A stretch of 20,714 bases of DNA from Chitinophaga pinensis (GCA_945870115.1 CAMBRH010000015.1:1-20714); one strand, 5' to 3'; counted from the stretch's first letter, positions 1-8,657 are shown. Numbers and translations are program-made. Notes: generated by a model not told the origin, from the sequence alone.

Positions 1-2282
1 ATTTAAAATTGACAAAGTTAACTCTTAAAAATGGCGAATATTATATTTCAACTTTGCAAGATATTACAGTAAAAAAGACAGAGAATAATTTAATTATTGA
101 GAATGAAAGAAAATATAAAAACCTTTTTTATAGAAATCAAACTGGTGTATTTACTTTAAATATTGATGGTGAAATTATTGATTGCAATCCTGCATTTTTA
201 GAAATTTTTCATAGAACAGATTTTTCGGGAATCAAACTTTTTAGCGAAAAAGAGGAATGGAAAAAATTAAAAGAAGATTTGCTTAAAAATGAAAAACTTA
301 TTAATTATAATAAGGTATATGTAAATGAATTTGATGTAACTTATTACTTTATTTTTCGATTTTACTTCGATTTTGAAAGAAATCAAATTGAAGGAAATGT
401 CATGGATATAACGGATATAACTATCAGTACAAAAACCCTTGAAGAAAAAGAAAATTTATACAGGTCAATTTATGAGGAAAGCAATGATTCCATTCTCTTA
501 TTGGATGATGATAGAATTATTGACATCAATCAAAAGGGGTTAAAATTATTAGGAAAATCGCATGATGATGTTATTGAAAAAAGTTTGTGGGATTTTTCTT
601 TTAATCAAAGTCCAGAATTAAAAGAACAATATGAATTTTATTTTAATTTACTAAAAATTAATAAAACCGCAAAATTTAATTGGATTTTTGCTAAAAACAA
701 TACTTATATTGAAACTTCTGTATCAATTGTTTCACTTTCAATTGGTGGTGATTTATTTTATCAGTGTGTAATTCGCGATGAAACAAATAGAAATTTATCA
801 ATTAGAACATTAGAGCAAAGTAAAAAAACCTTTGAATCAATCGTAGAAAATACTCCTGAAGGTTTTGTTATTTTAAAAGATGAAAACTGTTTGTATGTTA
901 ATTCTGAGTTTTTTAATATTTTTAATTTAGAAAAACAGGATGCTAATTTACTGAAATTAGACGAGAGTTTCTTTGGTTTAAATTATCCAAAATTTAAGAC
1001 AATTTTAGATGAACATAGAGATGATAAATTAATTAAACAAAAACAATTAAAGTTTTTTGTAAACAATCGTTCAATTGAAATAGATTTAACTATTTTGTCA
1101 ATTGTATTTAATTCGGAAGAAGCAACCTTGCTAATTTTAAAAAATGTTTCCTATCAGTTAAAATTATCAAAGGAGGTTTTAAGAGCAGAAATTGCAGAAG
1201 AAACAAACAAACGTCTTGAGAAAGAAATTGCTGATAAAAAGAAAGCTGAATTAAAACTTGAATCGGAATATTTACGTACAAATGCCATTTTTGATAGTTC
1301 GCAGAATACGCTTTTATTAACACTTACTCCAGACTTAAAATTATCTTCATTTAACAAGCAAAGTAAGATTTATTTTGATTACCAGACTAAAAAAGAATTG
1401 GAACTGAATATAGATTTTGAAACCTATTTTGAACAAATTATTTCTCCTATAAAATTGCGTTATTTTAGGTATTTGGTCAGTGGATTAAGAAAAGGTCTGT
1501 CTTATCAAATTGAATTAAAGATTATTAATATTTACAATGAAAAAAAATGGCTTGAATTATATTTGAATCCGATTAAAGATATCAATGGCCTTATTACTGA
1601 GTTTTCGCTTGTTGCTCACGATATTACAGATAAAAAAGTTAATGATAAAAAAGTGCTTCAATCGTTAAAAGAAAAAGAAGTATTATTGAAAGAAGTTCAC
1701 CATAGAGTTAAAAATAATTTACAAATTATTTCAAGTATTTTGAATTTACAAAGTTCATACATTGAAGATAAAAAAATTCTTGAAATTTTGGAAGAAAGTC
1801 GCCATAGAATTAGGTCAATGGCAATAATACATGAGAATTTGTATCAAACAACAAATTTTTCTTCTATAAATTTTAAAAATTATTCAAGGGAGTTAGTGCG
1901 TAATTTAATTTCTTCCTATCAATTTAATTCAAATTTAGAAATTAAACTAAATGAAAAAGTAGAATTGGTGGATTTAAGCTTAGATCAAGCAATTCCTTGT
2001 GGTTTGATAATCAATGAACTAATTACAAATTCAATGAAGTATGCCTTTCCGAATATGAAAAAAGGTATTATTTATTTGGAATTAAAGGAAAAAAACAATA
2101 TTATTACAATCGTTGTTGGAGATAATGGTGTTGGTTTACCAAAAGATTATGATATAAATAAGTCTGATACTCTTGGTTTACAGTTAGTTATTACATTGGT
2201 AGAACAATTAGATGGAGAAATAAAAATACAAAATACAAAAGGTATCAAAGATTTTATTACCTTTGAAAAGCAAAAATTGTGA
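1..2282 (+). CDS. Multi-PAS sensor histidine kinase (HisKA_2 type), 5' partial
   Basis: The reading frame is open to the left edge of the window, so the start lies outside; the TTG at 9 is only the first possible start inside. The first visible residues (ENGEYY-like PAC end, then LQDIT) are the tail of one more PAS domain. Numbering from the TTG, PAS-like units follow at about 33-140, 147-265, 270-385 and 418-545. A short coiled linker at 388-418 precedes the last one. The dimerisation/phosphoacceptor box reads LKEVHHRVKNNLQ with His564/His565, typical of HisKA_2 kinases. The HATPase domain shows the N-box (INELITNSMKYAF, 668-680), G1 (DNGVGLP, 705-711) and G2 (LGLQLV). No transmembrane segment is visible in this part, so the kinase may be cytosolic. 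It autophosphorylates and should pass phosphate to the regulator encoded 4 nt downstream. The ligand is unknown. Family assignment is firm. Confidence 0.93.
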   Translation, partial: LKLTKLTLKNGEYYISTLQDITVKKTENNLIIENERKYKNLFYRNQTGVFTLNIDGEIIDCNPAFLEIFHRTDFSGIKLFSEKEEWKKLKEDLLKNEKLINYNKVYVNEFDVTYYFIFRFYFDFERNQIEGNVMDITDITISTKTLEEKENLYRSIYEESNDSILLLDDDRIIDINQKGLKLLGKSHDDVIEKSLWDFSFNQSPELKEQYEFYFNLLKINKTAKFNWIFAKNNTYIETSVSIVSLSIGGDLFYQCVIRDETNRNLSIRTLEQSKKTFESIVENTPEGFVILKDENCLYVNSEFFNIFNLEKQDANLLKLDESFFGLNYPKFKTILDEHRDDKLIKQKQLKFFVNNRSIEIDLTILSIVFNSEEATLLILKNVSYQLKLSKEVLRAEIAEETNKRLEKEIADKKKAELKLESEYLRTNAIFDSSQNTLLLTLTPDLKLSSFNKQSKIYFDYQTKKELELNIDFETYFEQIISPIKLRYFRYLVSGLRKGLSYQIELKIINIYNEKKWLELYLNPIKDINGLITEFSLVAHDITDKKVNDKKVLQSLKEKEVLLKEVHHRVKNNLQIISSILNLQSSYIEDKKILEILEESRHRIRSMAIIHENLYQTTNFSSINFKNYSRELVRNLISSYQFNSNLEIKLNEKVELVDLSLDQAIPCGLIINELITNSMKYAFPNMKKGIIYLELKEKNNIITIVVGDNGVGLPKDYDINKSDTLGLQLVITLVEQLDGEIKIQNTKGIKDFITFEKQKL

Positions 2283-2286
2283 TAGC

Positions 2287-3042
2287 ATGAATAGTATTAA
2301 TGTCGTTGTTGTTGAAGATGAATCGATTGTATCGAAGGATATTCAACACAGTTTAAAGAAATTGGGATACAACGTTGTTGGCGCTGCTGCAACTGGTGAA
2401 AAGGCTCTTGAAGTTATTCGCCAAGAAAGCCCTGATATCGTTTTAATGGACATCATGTTAAAGGGTGACATAAATGGTATTGAAGTTTCTCAAATTGTTA
2501 AAAAAGAACTTAATATTCCAATTATTTTTTTAACTGCTTATGCTGATGAATCTACTTTAGCTAAAGCAAAAGTTACAGAACCTTATGGCTATATAATAAA
2601 ACCTTTCAAAGAAATAGATTTACATACTTCTATAGAAATGGCTTTATATAAACATAAGAAGTCACGTGAGTTAGAAAAAGAAAGAGATTATCTATTTTCT
2701 TTAGTTGATAATAAAGAAGCGGTAGATGGTTTTATTTTTGTTAAATCAAATAGTAAATTGGTAAAACTTAACACAAAAGATATTTACTTCATAGAAGCTT
2801 TAAAAGATTACGTTGTAATAAATACCTTAGATACTCGTTATACAATTCATTCAACAATGAAAGATATTGATAACAAAATGGGTAATTTAGAATTTATTCG
2901 TGTGCATCGATCTTTTATTGTTCGACTTGATAAAATTGTTGCAATTGATTTCCCAAATCTAATTTTAGAAAATGATAAAAAAGTTATTCCAATCGGTGGT
3001 TCTTACAGAGATGATTTGAATAATAGAATTAGATTAGTTTAA
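2287..3042 (+). CDS. LytTR-family response regulator
   Basis: A 251-residue protein with an N-terminal receiver domain (about 1-122) and a C-terminal LytTR DNA-binding domain (about 155-251). Receiver hallmarks are visible: acidic pair E10/D11, phosphoacceptor D55 in IVLMDIML, the Thr of FLTAYAD and the Lys of YIIKPF. The output domain has the LytTR pattern: KLVKLNTKDIYFIEALKDY, then FIRVHRSFIV. LytTR domains bind DNA through beta strands and regulate transcription. I chose the ATG at 2287, which leads directly into MNSINVVVVEDE. The in-frame TTG at 2263 would overlap the kinase gene and add residues not seen in receivers. The gene follows the kinase stop by 4 nt, so the two are surely co-transcribed and form a cognate pair. 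Targets are not evident here. Confidence 0.93.
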   Translation: MNSINVVVVEDESIVSKDIQHSLKKLGYNVVGAAATGEKALEVIRQESPDIVLMDIMLKGDINGIEVSQIVKKELNIPIIFLTAYADESTLAKAKVTEPYGYIIKPFKEIDLHTSIEMALYKHKKSRELEKERDYLFSLVDNKEAVDGFIFVKSNSKLVKLNTKDIYFIEALKDYVVINTLDTRYTIHSTMKDIDNKMGNLEFIRVHRSFIVRLDKIVAIDFPNLILENDKKVIPIGGSYRDDLNNRIRLV

Positions 3043-3061
3043 AATAAATTTAATTGATATT

Positions 3062-3090
3062 AAGGTTCACTTTTTGTGAGCCTTTTTTTA
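3062..3090 (+). terminator. Rho-independent terminator after the response regulator
   Basis: The arms AGGTTCAC and GTGAGCCT enclose a loop of Ts and are followed by seven Ts. One G-T wobble is present in the stem. It lies between convergent genes ending at 3042 (+) and 3101 (-). The minus-strand 3' side is less T-rich, so termination is clearest for the + strand. Confidence 0.8.
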
Positions 3091-3100
3091 TGGAATAAAC

Positions 3101-5110
3101 TTAAATTTTTATTCCAATAACTAAAGTGTCATCGACTTGTTCTAAGTTGCCTTTCCATTCTTCAAAAACAAGTTCTAATTCTTTGGCTTGATTTTCTAAA
3201 TTATCTTTATTTATTAAAAGTAATTTTTCTAATAAAGATTTTATTTTAAATTTCTTTCCCTTAGGTCCTCCAAACTGATCTACATACCCATCCGTGTGTA
3301 AATATAGCATATCACCTTTTTGTGCATTTATTGTATGTAAAGTAAAGCTTTCATGTTCTTTTGGTGATTTACCAATTGGCATTCTGTTCACATTTAATAC
3401 TTCAATTTTATTATTTGAAATTAAAATTGGTGCATTGTAAGCTGCTGAATATGTGATTTCGGAAGTATCGCTGTTGATACATATTAAAGTTGCGTCCATT
3501 CCATCTTGACTACCTTCCTGACTAATATTTGATATTAATCTATTTCTCACATGGTTTAAAATTTCATTTGGTAAAATTAAGTTTTTTTCATTGATAGCTT
3601 CATTCAAAAAACTTATGTTTAATAAACTCATAAATGCACCTGGAACTCCATGACCAGTACTATCGCAAACAGCTAAATAAAAATAATTATTTTTTCGAAA
3701 TGCCCAGTAAAAATCTCCACTTACAATGTCTTTAGGTTTAAAAATAATAAAATGTTCTTTCAAGTTTTTACTTAAAAGTTCCTTATTAGCTAATAATGCA
3801 TATTGTATTTTCTTGGCATATTTTATACTATCTGTAATTTCTTTATTTTTTTGAATTACTTCAATATTTTTGTTTTCAATAATAACTTTTTGTTTTTTTG
3901 TTTTCCTAAAACGATTAAAAGTTAAGAGTAAAAAAACTAAGGAAACTAAAATAAACAAATATAATCCAAGCTGTTTTTCTTGTTGAAGTTTAATTTTTAT
4001 GTTTAGTTTTTCTTTTTCATTGGATGAACTTAAACTATCTTCAGCCAATTTTTTGTCAAAATCATATTGTAATTGAAGTTTTACAGTTTCTGTTTCATTT
4101 GCCTCAATTAAAGTTTGTTCTTTATTTTCTGTTTGTTCAACAAACATTTCTAAAGCTTCTTTGTAGTTTTTATTTTTTAAATGTATATCGTATAATTGAC
4201 CACAGGAAAGAATAATATTATTTGTATAATCGTTTTCTTTAGAAATTAAATAAGCTTCTTTTGCATATTTTTCTGCTTGTGCATAATTTTCTTCTTCTAT
4301 TTTTAAATTTGCTAAAGAAATTAAAGTTGTTGATAATCCCTTAAAATCATTTAAAAGCTTTTTTGTTTTAATACTTTTTAAATACCACCTAGAGGCTAAA
4401 GCATATTCATTGTTATTTTGGTAAACGGCGCCAATGTTTTGTTCTCTTTTCCCTACTTCGTATTCATTACCTAATTGTTGTTCTATTTTTAAACTTTTAA
4501 AATAATATTCTAAAGTTGTTTTTGTGGAATTTATATCACTTGCAGAAGCCAAGCCGTTAAAAGCCTTTGACATTGCCTGTAAATCATTGTTTTTTTTTGC
4601 AAAATTCAAACTCTTTTTATAATATTGAATTGCTTTTGCTGAATCTTCTTGCTGTTTATAAATATATGCTATGTTGTTGTATGATTCACTTAGACCCGCA
4701 TTATCCTTGATTTTTTCTCTTATTTTGGTAGCTTGTAAAAAGTAACTGATAGCTTTTGAATAATTTCCACTTTGATAAAAAACCGCACCGATATTATTAA
4801 AAGCTAAGGCTTTGGTTTGATTATATATAAAAACATCCTTAGTTTTTAGTTTATCTGATGGAATTTTTTTTAATAATAAAAGAGATTGTTCACATAAAAT
4901 AAGCACTGTATCAACATTTGTGTTGTACAAAATATCGGAAAGTTTTACAAGTGCTTTTGCCTTTTCTAAGCTATTATCCTCATGACGAATAATTCTTTTT
5001 AATACATTAATTGTTTTTTTATTTTCTTGAGAAAATGAAAAAATAGTAGTTAAAAGAAAAATTATTAGAGTAAAATGGAGTTTATTGGTATTTATGTAGG
5101 CTAGTTTCAT
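3101..5110 (-). CDS. TPR-containing membrane SpoIIE-type (PP2C) phosphatase
   Basis: A 669-residue protein with a signal peptide (about 1-27, ending FSFSQ). A run of TPR-like helical repeats follows at about 100-330 (for example NNIGAVFYQSGNYSKAISYF and NNIAYIYKQQEDSAKAIQYY). One transmembrane helix lies at 381-399 and a coiled coil at about 403-435. The cytosolic SpoIIE/PP2C domain spans about 440-669. Metal-binding aspartates appear in SGDFYW (D466), CDSTGHG (D483), HTDGYVD (D607) and QVDDTLV (D660/D661). The TPR part should therefore face the periplasm and control the inner phosphatase. Related enzymes dephosphorylate STAS anti-anti-sigma proteins or other Ser/Thr targets; no STAS protein is encoded here. 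It starts 9 nt after the protease gene on the same strand, so the two probably form an operon. Domain calls are firm; the substrate is unknown. Confidence 0.92.
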   Translation of the reverse strand: MKLAYINTNKLHFTLIIFLLTTIFSFSQENKKTINVLKRIIRHEDNSLEKAKALVKLSDILYNTNVDTVLILCEQSLLLLKKIPSDKLKTKDVFIYNQTKALAFNNIGAVFYQSGNYSKAISYFLQATKIREKIKDNAGLSESYNNIAYIYKQQEDSAKAIQYYKKSLNFAKKNNDLQAMSKAFNGLASASDINSTKTTLEYYFKSLKIEQQLGNEYEVGKREQNIGAVYQNNNEYALASRWYLKSIKTKKLLNDFKGLSTTLISLANLKIEEENYAQAEKYAKEAYLISKENDYTNNIILSCGQLYDIHLKNKNYKEALEMFVEQTENKEQTLIEANETETVKLQLQYDFDKKLAEDSLSSSNEKEKLNIKIKLQQEKQLGLYLFILVSLVFLLLTFNRFRKTKKQKVIIENKNIEVIQKNKEITDSIKYAKKIQYALLANKELLSKNLKEHFIIFKPKDIVSGDFYWAFRKNNYFYLAVCDSTGHGVPGAFMSLLNISFLNEAINEKNLILPNEILNHVRNRLISNISQEGSQDGMDATLICINSDTSEITYSAAYNAPILISNNKIEVLNVNRMPIGKSPKEHESFTLHTINAQKGDMLYLHTDGYVDQFGGPKGKKFKIKSLLEKLLLINKDNLENQAKELELVFEEWKGNLEQVDDTLVIGIKI

Positions 5111-5119
5111 AATAAAAAA

Positions 5120-6805
5120 TCAATAATATTTTTTCCATTTTTTATTATTATAAATTGGAAATCCTATACAAAAATTGAAATTACTAACAAATGTTTGACC
5201 CGTCAATGACAAATCATTATTGAAACGAGATTGAAAAGTAGAATTACCATTAGACTTCCCAAAATTATATTCAAATCCTAAAATTAATTTGTTAAAATGG
5301 TAATCTATTCCAAATGTATTGTTTAAGCTGGTGTTTTCATATCTAATTGAGTTTGTTGTATTTTCAAAATGTCCAATTTCATCTTTAAATTCTCTAGAGT
5401 TTTTACTTACATTTACTGAATATCCAATTTTATAATAAATGTTTAGTAAATTTCTATTAAAAAGCAATTGTGTGTAAACTAATCCTAATTTTGCTGTCAA
5501 TACAATTTGCGTTTGATCTGGATTAAATACAATCCTTGATTTTGATGTGTCAGTCATAATTCCAGCGTTTGTCCAATCACTTTTATAAAAACCAACATTC
5601 ATTAATGTCCAATCCACTCCTAATTTATTCGAAGAATTAAAAGGATTAAAACTAAATACTTTTCCTAATTCTGCTTGATAGTAACTTTTATGTTTTACAT
5701 TAAGTTTCTCTTCTGAATTTACAGTTATAGTTGAATCGAGGCTTGGGTTTACCTTGTAAGAATTATTATTCATTAAAGCAATTTGTCCTTTTAAATACCA
5801 AAAACCACCTAAAAATAAACGTTCATTTTTTTTATCGAGGTTAAATTTTGATAGTCTATCATTGCTTGGAATTAAATAATTTGGATTGTTTAAAATTCCA
5901 TTAACATTGATTTGTAAATTTGGGTTGGTTAATCCTTTTTGCTTTAGTTTTTTATATAATGAAAAGTCATTAACTGTTAAGTTATACATTCCATTAATTT
6001 TTGCGATAAATCCGTTTCCTGTTGTTTGGCTTGCTGCTGAAGCTAAACCTATTACTTCTCCTTTGTTATTAAAAACAGGACCGCCACTATTTCCACCATT
6101 TATAGCAACATCTGTTTTTATGTAACCAATATCTTTACTTATAAAAAAATCAAAACCAGCATGTTTTCCTATTGATAGCGTGCTTTGGTCATTTATCATA
6201 GTTTCAAAGTTTCCTTTATATTGCATAGGAAATCCTAAAATACAAAGATCTTCACCTTGATAAGTTGAATCAGAATCACCCAATGTTACTGGATTAAATG
6301 TTTCGCTTATTGGAGTTCCGTCTAATTTTTTTGTTATTTGAAGAATCGCACCGTCGAAATTAGAAGTGTCTATACTAACTATTTTTGCGACATATAATTT
6401 GTAAGAGTTTAATTCTGGACGATCATAAACTTGAATTATGATTGACATTTTTGTCACATAATTGATAGAATAAACATCTTCATTAAGTTGTTTAGGTGAA
6501 TAATACTCTTTAGTTGTTATAAAATTTCCTTCATCACCATCATAATTAGTTATGTTTGTCATGCCTAATGCACTTTGAACAACATGTTTATTTGTGAATA
6601 TTAGTCCTTCTTCGGAAACGATAAATCCACTTCCTCTTCCATAATAACCTGAACCTGCAACTTTTTTTTCAGCCACAGAATCCATCAAAATGATTTTTAC
6701 AATTGAATTAAAGTTGTCTGCAGCTATTTTTTGAGAATTTATTTTTGTTTCCTGCGCAAAATAAATAAATGGGAAAATAAATAAATTGATTAAAATAATT
6801 TTCAT
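5120..6805 (-). CDS. Secreted trypsin-like serine protease with C-terminal beta-barrel-like region
   Basis: A 561-residue protein with a signal peptide (about 1-18, ending FAQ). The first half (about 25-280) is a trypsin-2/HtrA-like protease with an intact triad: His74 in TNKHVV, Asp151 in NFDGAIL and Ser240 in NGGNSGGP. There is no PDZ domain. Instead, residues about 328-561 form a series of alternating hydrophobic and aromatic strands (FLGGFWYLKGQIAL, VYTQLLF, ILGFEYNFG, FVSNFNFCIGFPIY) separated by polar turns. These resemble a small outer-membrane beta barrel, although the last residues (NNKKWKKYY) are basic rather than a clean C-terminal strand. The enzyme would act in the periplasm or on the outer membrane. 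It precedes the TPR-SpoIIE phosphatase by 9 nt. The protease call is secure; the barrel is inferred from strand pattern only. Confidence 0.85.
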   Translation of the reverse strand: MKIILINLFIFPFIYFAQETKINSQKIAADNFNSIVKIILMDSVAEKKVAGSGYYGRGSGFIVSEEGLIFTNKHVVQSALGMTNITNYDGDEGNFITTKEYYSPKQLNEDVYSINYVTKMSIIIQVYDRPELNSYKLYVAKIVSIDTSNFDGAILQITKKLDGTPISETFNPVTLGDSDSTYQGEDLCILGFPMQYKGNFETMINDQSTLSIGKHAGFDFFISKDIGYIKTDVAINGGNSGGPVFNNKGEVIGLASAASQTTGNGFIAKINGMYNLTVNDFSLYKKLKQKGLTNPNLQINVNGILNNPNYLIPSNDRLSKFNLDKKNERLFLGGFWYLKGQIALMNNNSYKVNPSLDSTITVNSEEKLNVKHKSYYQAELGKVFSFNPFNSSNKLGVDWTLMNVGFYKSDWTNAGIMTDTSKSRIVFNPDQTQIVLTAKLGLVYTQLLFNRNLLNIYYKIGYSVNVSKNSREFKDEIGHFENTTNSIRYENTSLNNTFGIDYHFNKLILGFEYNFGKSNGNSTFQSRFNNDLSLTGQTFVSNFNFCIGFPIYNNKKWKKYY

Positions 6806-6862
6806 GTTTGATATTGAAAATACGTGTTTTTTGATATGAAACCAATTTCTTATATAAAATAA

Positions 6863-6888
6863 GTCCTCTTGATACCAATCAAGAGGAC
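6863..6888 (-). terminator. Hairpin terminator after the lysine-rich small protein
   Basis: A perfect 10-bp inverted repeat, GTCCTCTTGA and TCAAGAGGAC, encloses a 6-base loop. On the minus strand it is followed by TTATTTTATAT. It lies 22 bases beyond the stop at 6911 and upstream of the protease gene, separating the two transcripts. Confidence 0.75.
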
Positions 6889-6910
6889 AAATATTTTATA
6901 GAATTTGATA

Positions 6911-7171
6911 TTATTTTTTCTTTTTCTTTTTCTTATCAACAGGTTGATTTTCCTCACTAATTGAGATTTTCTCGTTAATAAGTTTTTCATTTGACTTTTT
7001 TACTTTTTTTCTTTTCTTTTTTTTCTTAACCTCTTCTTGCTGTGGAGTGTTGGAATTATCAGATTGTAAAAAAGAATCTTCTACTGAAGAAAGTGCCTTA
7101 TTTGCAAAATTTTCAGTAGCATTAGCATTTAAACAAAATACTAATATTAAAAGGGAGATTGAATTTTTCAT
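6911..7171 (-). CDS. Small exported lysine-rich protein of unknown function
   Basis: An 86-residue protein. Residues 1-19 look like a signal peptide (MKNSISLLILVFCLNANA). The mature part begins acidic and polar (to about 47), then has two clusters of Lys: KKKKKRKKVKK at about 49-59 and seven Lys at the very C-terminus. I know no family for it. A highly basic secreted peptide could bind nucleic acid, lipopolysaccharide or polyphosphate, but that is inference. It ends at a strong hairpin terminator and has no partner on the same transcript, so it appears monocistronic. The presence of a signal peptide, an ATG start and its own terminator argues that it is a real gene rather than an accident of A-rich DNA. 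Confidence 0.65.
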   Translation of the reverse strand: MKNSISLLILVFCLNANATENFANKALSSVEDSFLQSDNSNTPQQEEVKKKKKRKKVKKSNEKLINEKISISEENQPVDKKKKKKK

Positions 7172-7272
7172 AACAGCTATTTTTTAAACAAAAATAAACT
7201 ATTTTTTTATTAAAATCTACTTTTTGTAAAAAAAATATCATTAAGTAAAAATAAAAAATTAATTTTGACCTT

Positions 7273-8364
7273 ATGAAGAACATTATTTTTTGCTTTTTTG
7301 TTACTTTTATTACACTTTTTTCTTCTGCTCAAGATAAACAGATTAAATTGGCGTACTTAAATTATTCTAGCTCTAATTACGAAATAGCAATGAGACATTT
7401 AAATCGTTTTAAGTTTGAGAATTACGATTTATTTCTTGGTATTCCTAGTCTTAAATACTATAAGAAGACAGAAGATTTACAGAACCTTTCAAGTTATTTT
7501 TTTATTAGAACAAATTTGTTTTACAACGATACTCCTTTAAAATCATTTGATAGTGCTTATTATAATGTTGTCTCTTTTAAAAGGGAATTAATTGCTTATG
7601 AAATTTATAATAAAGAGAGTTACAATAATACTTGTTTAACATATAAAATGTGCATGGATAAATGTCTTGTTTTGGAAAGTCAAATTGAAGATTCTTTATT
7701 TAAATCATACACAAAATATCAAGATGTTTATACGTATGAATCTTTTTTACAAAAATTTCCTAAGTCAAAAAATTATGGAAAAGTATTAACTTTAAGAGAA
7801 GATTTAATTGTTAATAACGCTCTTGAAACAAAAGATTTAGATGTAATTGAAGAAAGTTTAAAGGAGGTTACAAACGAGGAGAAAATTTCAGAGGTTCGAA
7901 AATTAATTGAAAATAGATTAATTGATGAAGCAATAAAATTACAGAATGAGGCCAAATTAGATTTTTGTTTAAATAAGTTTCCAACAACTTTACGTAGAAG
8001 TGAAATTGAAGATGTTTTGGAAAACATATACATAGATGATGCAAAAAAGAATAAAAACATTGAAAAATTAAGTTCTTTTGCTACAAAATTTCCTACTTCT
8101 TTTCGTAAAATGGAAGTACTCACTTTAATTGAAAACTATATTATTGACGACGCAATTAGTTCTAGAAGCATTGCAAAGCTTGATGATTGTATTTCAAAAT
8201 ATCCAAACGCCCCAAAACATGCTCAAATGTTAATTCTTCTAGAAGCCTTAGAAATCGAAGACGCTGTCATTTCTAAAGATAAAGATAAAATAATTTATTG
8301 CATCAATAAGTATCCTTTAAATCCAAGTATTATTTATCTGAAAGACAGCCTTTTGATAAAGTAA
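7273..8364 (+). CDS. Secreted protein of 37-residue helical repeats, unknown function
   Basis: A 363-residue protein. A signal peptide (1-19, LFSSAQ) leads into a unique region (about 20-154) with tyrosine-rich stretches and three Cys near 121-131. The C-terminal part is a tandem array of 37-38-residue units beginning at about 155, 193, 230, 267, 304 and 341; the last is truncated at the C-terminus. The shared pattern is xxCLxKFP, about six variable residues, EVxxLIEN, xxIDDA, then IxKL. Each unit probably folds as a helix pair, in the manner of TPR-like solenoids, with FP/YP at the turn. I do not recognise the family. Solenoids of this type usually bind proteins or peptides. It has no close same-strand neighbour and appears to be transcribed alone. 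The start is the ATG directly before the signal peptide. Confidence 0.8.
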   Translation: MKNIIFCFFVTFITLFSSAQDKQIKLAYLNYSSSNYEIAMRHLNRFKFENYDLFLGIPSLKYYKKTEDLQNLSSYFFIRTNLFYNDTPLKSFDSAYYNVVSFKRELIAYEIYNKESYNNTCLTYKMCMDKCLVLESQIEDSLFKSYTKYQDVYTYESFLQKFPKSKNYGKVLTLREDLIVNNALETKDLDVIEESLKEVTNEEKISEVRKLIENRLIDEAIKLQNEAKLDFCLNKFPTTLRRSEIEDVLENIYIDDAKKNKNIEKLSSFATKFPTSFRKMEVLTLIENYIIDDAISSRSIAKLDDCISKYPNAPKHAQMLILLEALEIEDAVISKDKDKIIYCINKYPLNPSIIYLKDSLLIK

Positions 8365-8366
8365 AC

Positions 8367-8391
8367 ACATTGTTTTAATGTACTTTTTTAC
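8367..8391 (+). terminator. Weak candidate terminator after the repeat protein
   Basis: ACATT and AATGT form a 5-bp stem around GTTTT, followed by ACTTTTTTA, two bases past the stop at 8364. The stem is short and AT-rich, so this is tentative. Confidence 0.4.
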
Positions 8392-8502
8392 TTTTTAAGA
8401 AACAATAGGTCACTTTAAGTTTTTCTACTTAAATAATTCAGTAATAGCGAATATATTACTTATATGGTTCAATAAGGGTATATTGGATCAATGTATATTT
8501 TT

Positions 8503-8538
8503 TAAAAACAAAAAAGCCCAACCTTTTCAAGTTGAGCT
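8503..8538 (-). terminator. Rho-independent terminator of tRNA-Cys
   Basis: On the minus strand, AGCTCAACTT pairs along its whole length (with three G-U pairs) with AGGTTGGGCT around a 4-base loop, and a run of six Ts follows. It begins 8 bases beyond the tRNA 3' end. Confidence 0.85.
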
Positions 8539-8545
8539 TTCTTTG

Positions 8546-8616
8546 AGGTTTCGAGCGGATTCGAACCGCTGTACACAGTTTTGCAGACTGGTGCCTAGCC
8601 ACTCGGCCACGAAACC
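8546..8616 (-). tRNA. tRNA-Cys (anticodon GCA)
   Basis: Seventy-one bases fold into a cloverleaf on the minus strand. The acceptor stem GGTTTCG/CGAAACC is perfect. The anticodon loop CTGCAAA carries GCA. The T arm AGCGG-TTCGAAT-CCGCT is perfect. The anticodon stem has four pairs plus a C-U opposition at its base. CCA is not encoded. A TATCTTTG promoter element lies about 33 bases upstream and a strong terminator lies directly downstream, so the tRNA has its own transcript although folB lies just upstream on the same strand. Confidence 0.96.
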
Positions 8617-8649
8617 ACTTTTGGTTTATTCTTTTCAGAAAAGCAGGTG

Positions 8650-8657
8650 CAAAGATA
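8650..8657 (-). promoter_or_regulatory. Promoter -7 element of tRNA-Cys
   Basis: TATCTTTG on the minus strand fits the Bacteroidota TAnnTTTG element and lies about 33 bases before the mature tRNA 5' end. No clear TTG is present at the expected -33 distance; the upstream DNA is just T/A-rich. Confidence 0.5.

Noticed and set aside
2263..2286. TTG start for the response regulator, overlapping the kinase
   Set aside because: The ATG at 2287 gives a normal receiver N-terminus and normal 4-nt spacing.
2661..2670. A CACGTG core within the response regulator gene, as a fourth parS
   Set aside because: Only the central bases match; the outer flanks differ at seven of sixteen positions, and the site lies in coding sequence.
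7264..7275. Shared 12-mer TTTTGACCTTAT before the repeat protein and before the DUF4175-like gene (about 10780-10790) as a common operator
   Set aside because: In the first case it runs into the start codon, in the second it lies within a promoter spacer, so the positions are not equivalent; chance in AT-rich DNA is likely.
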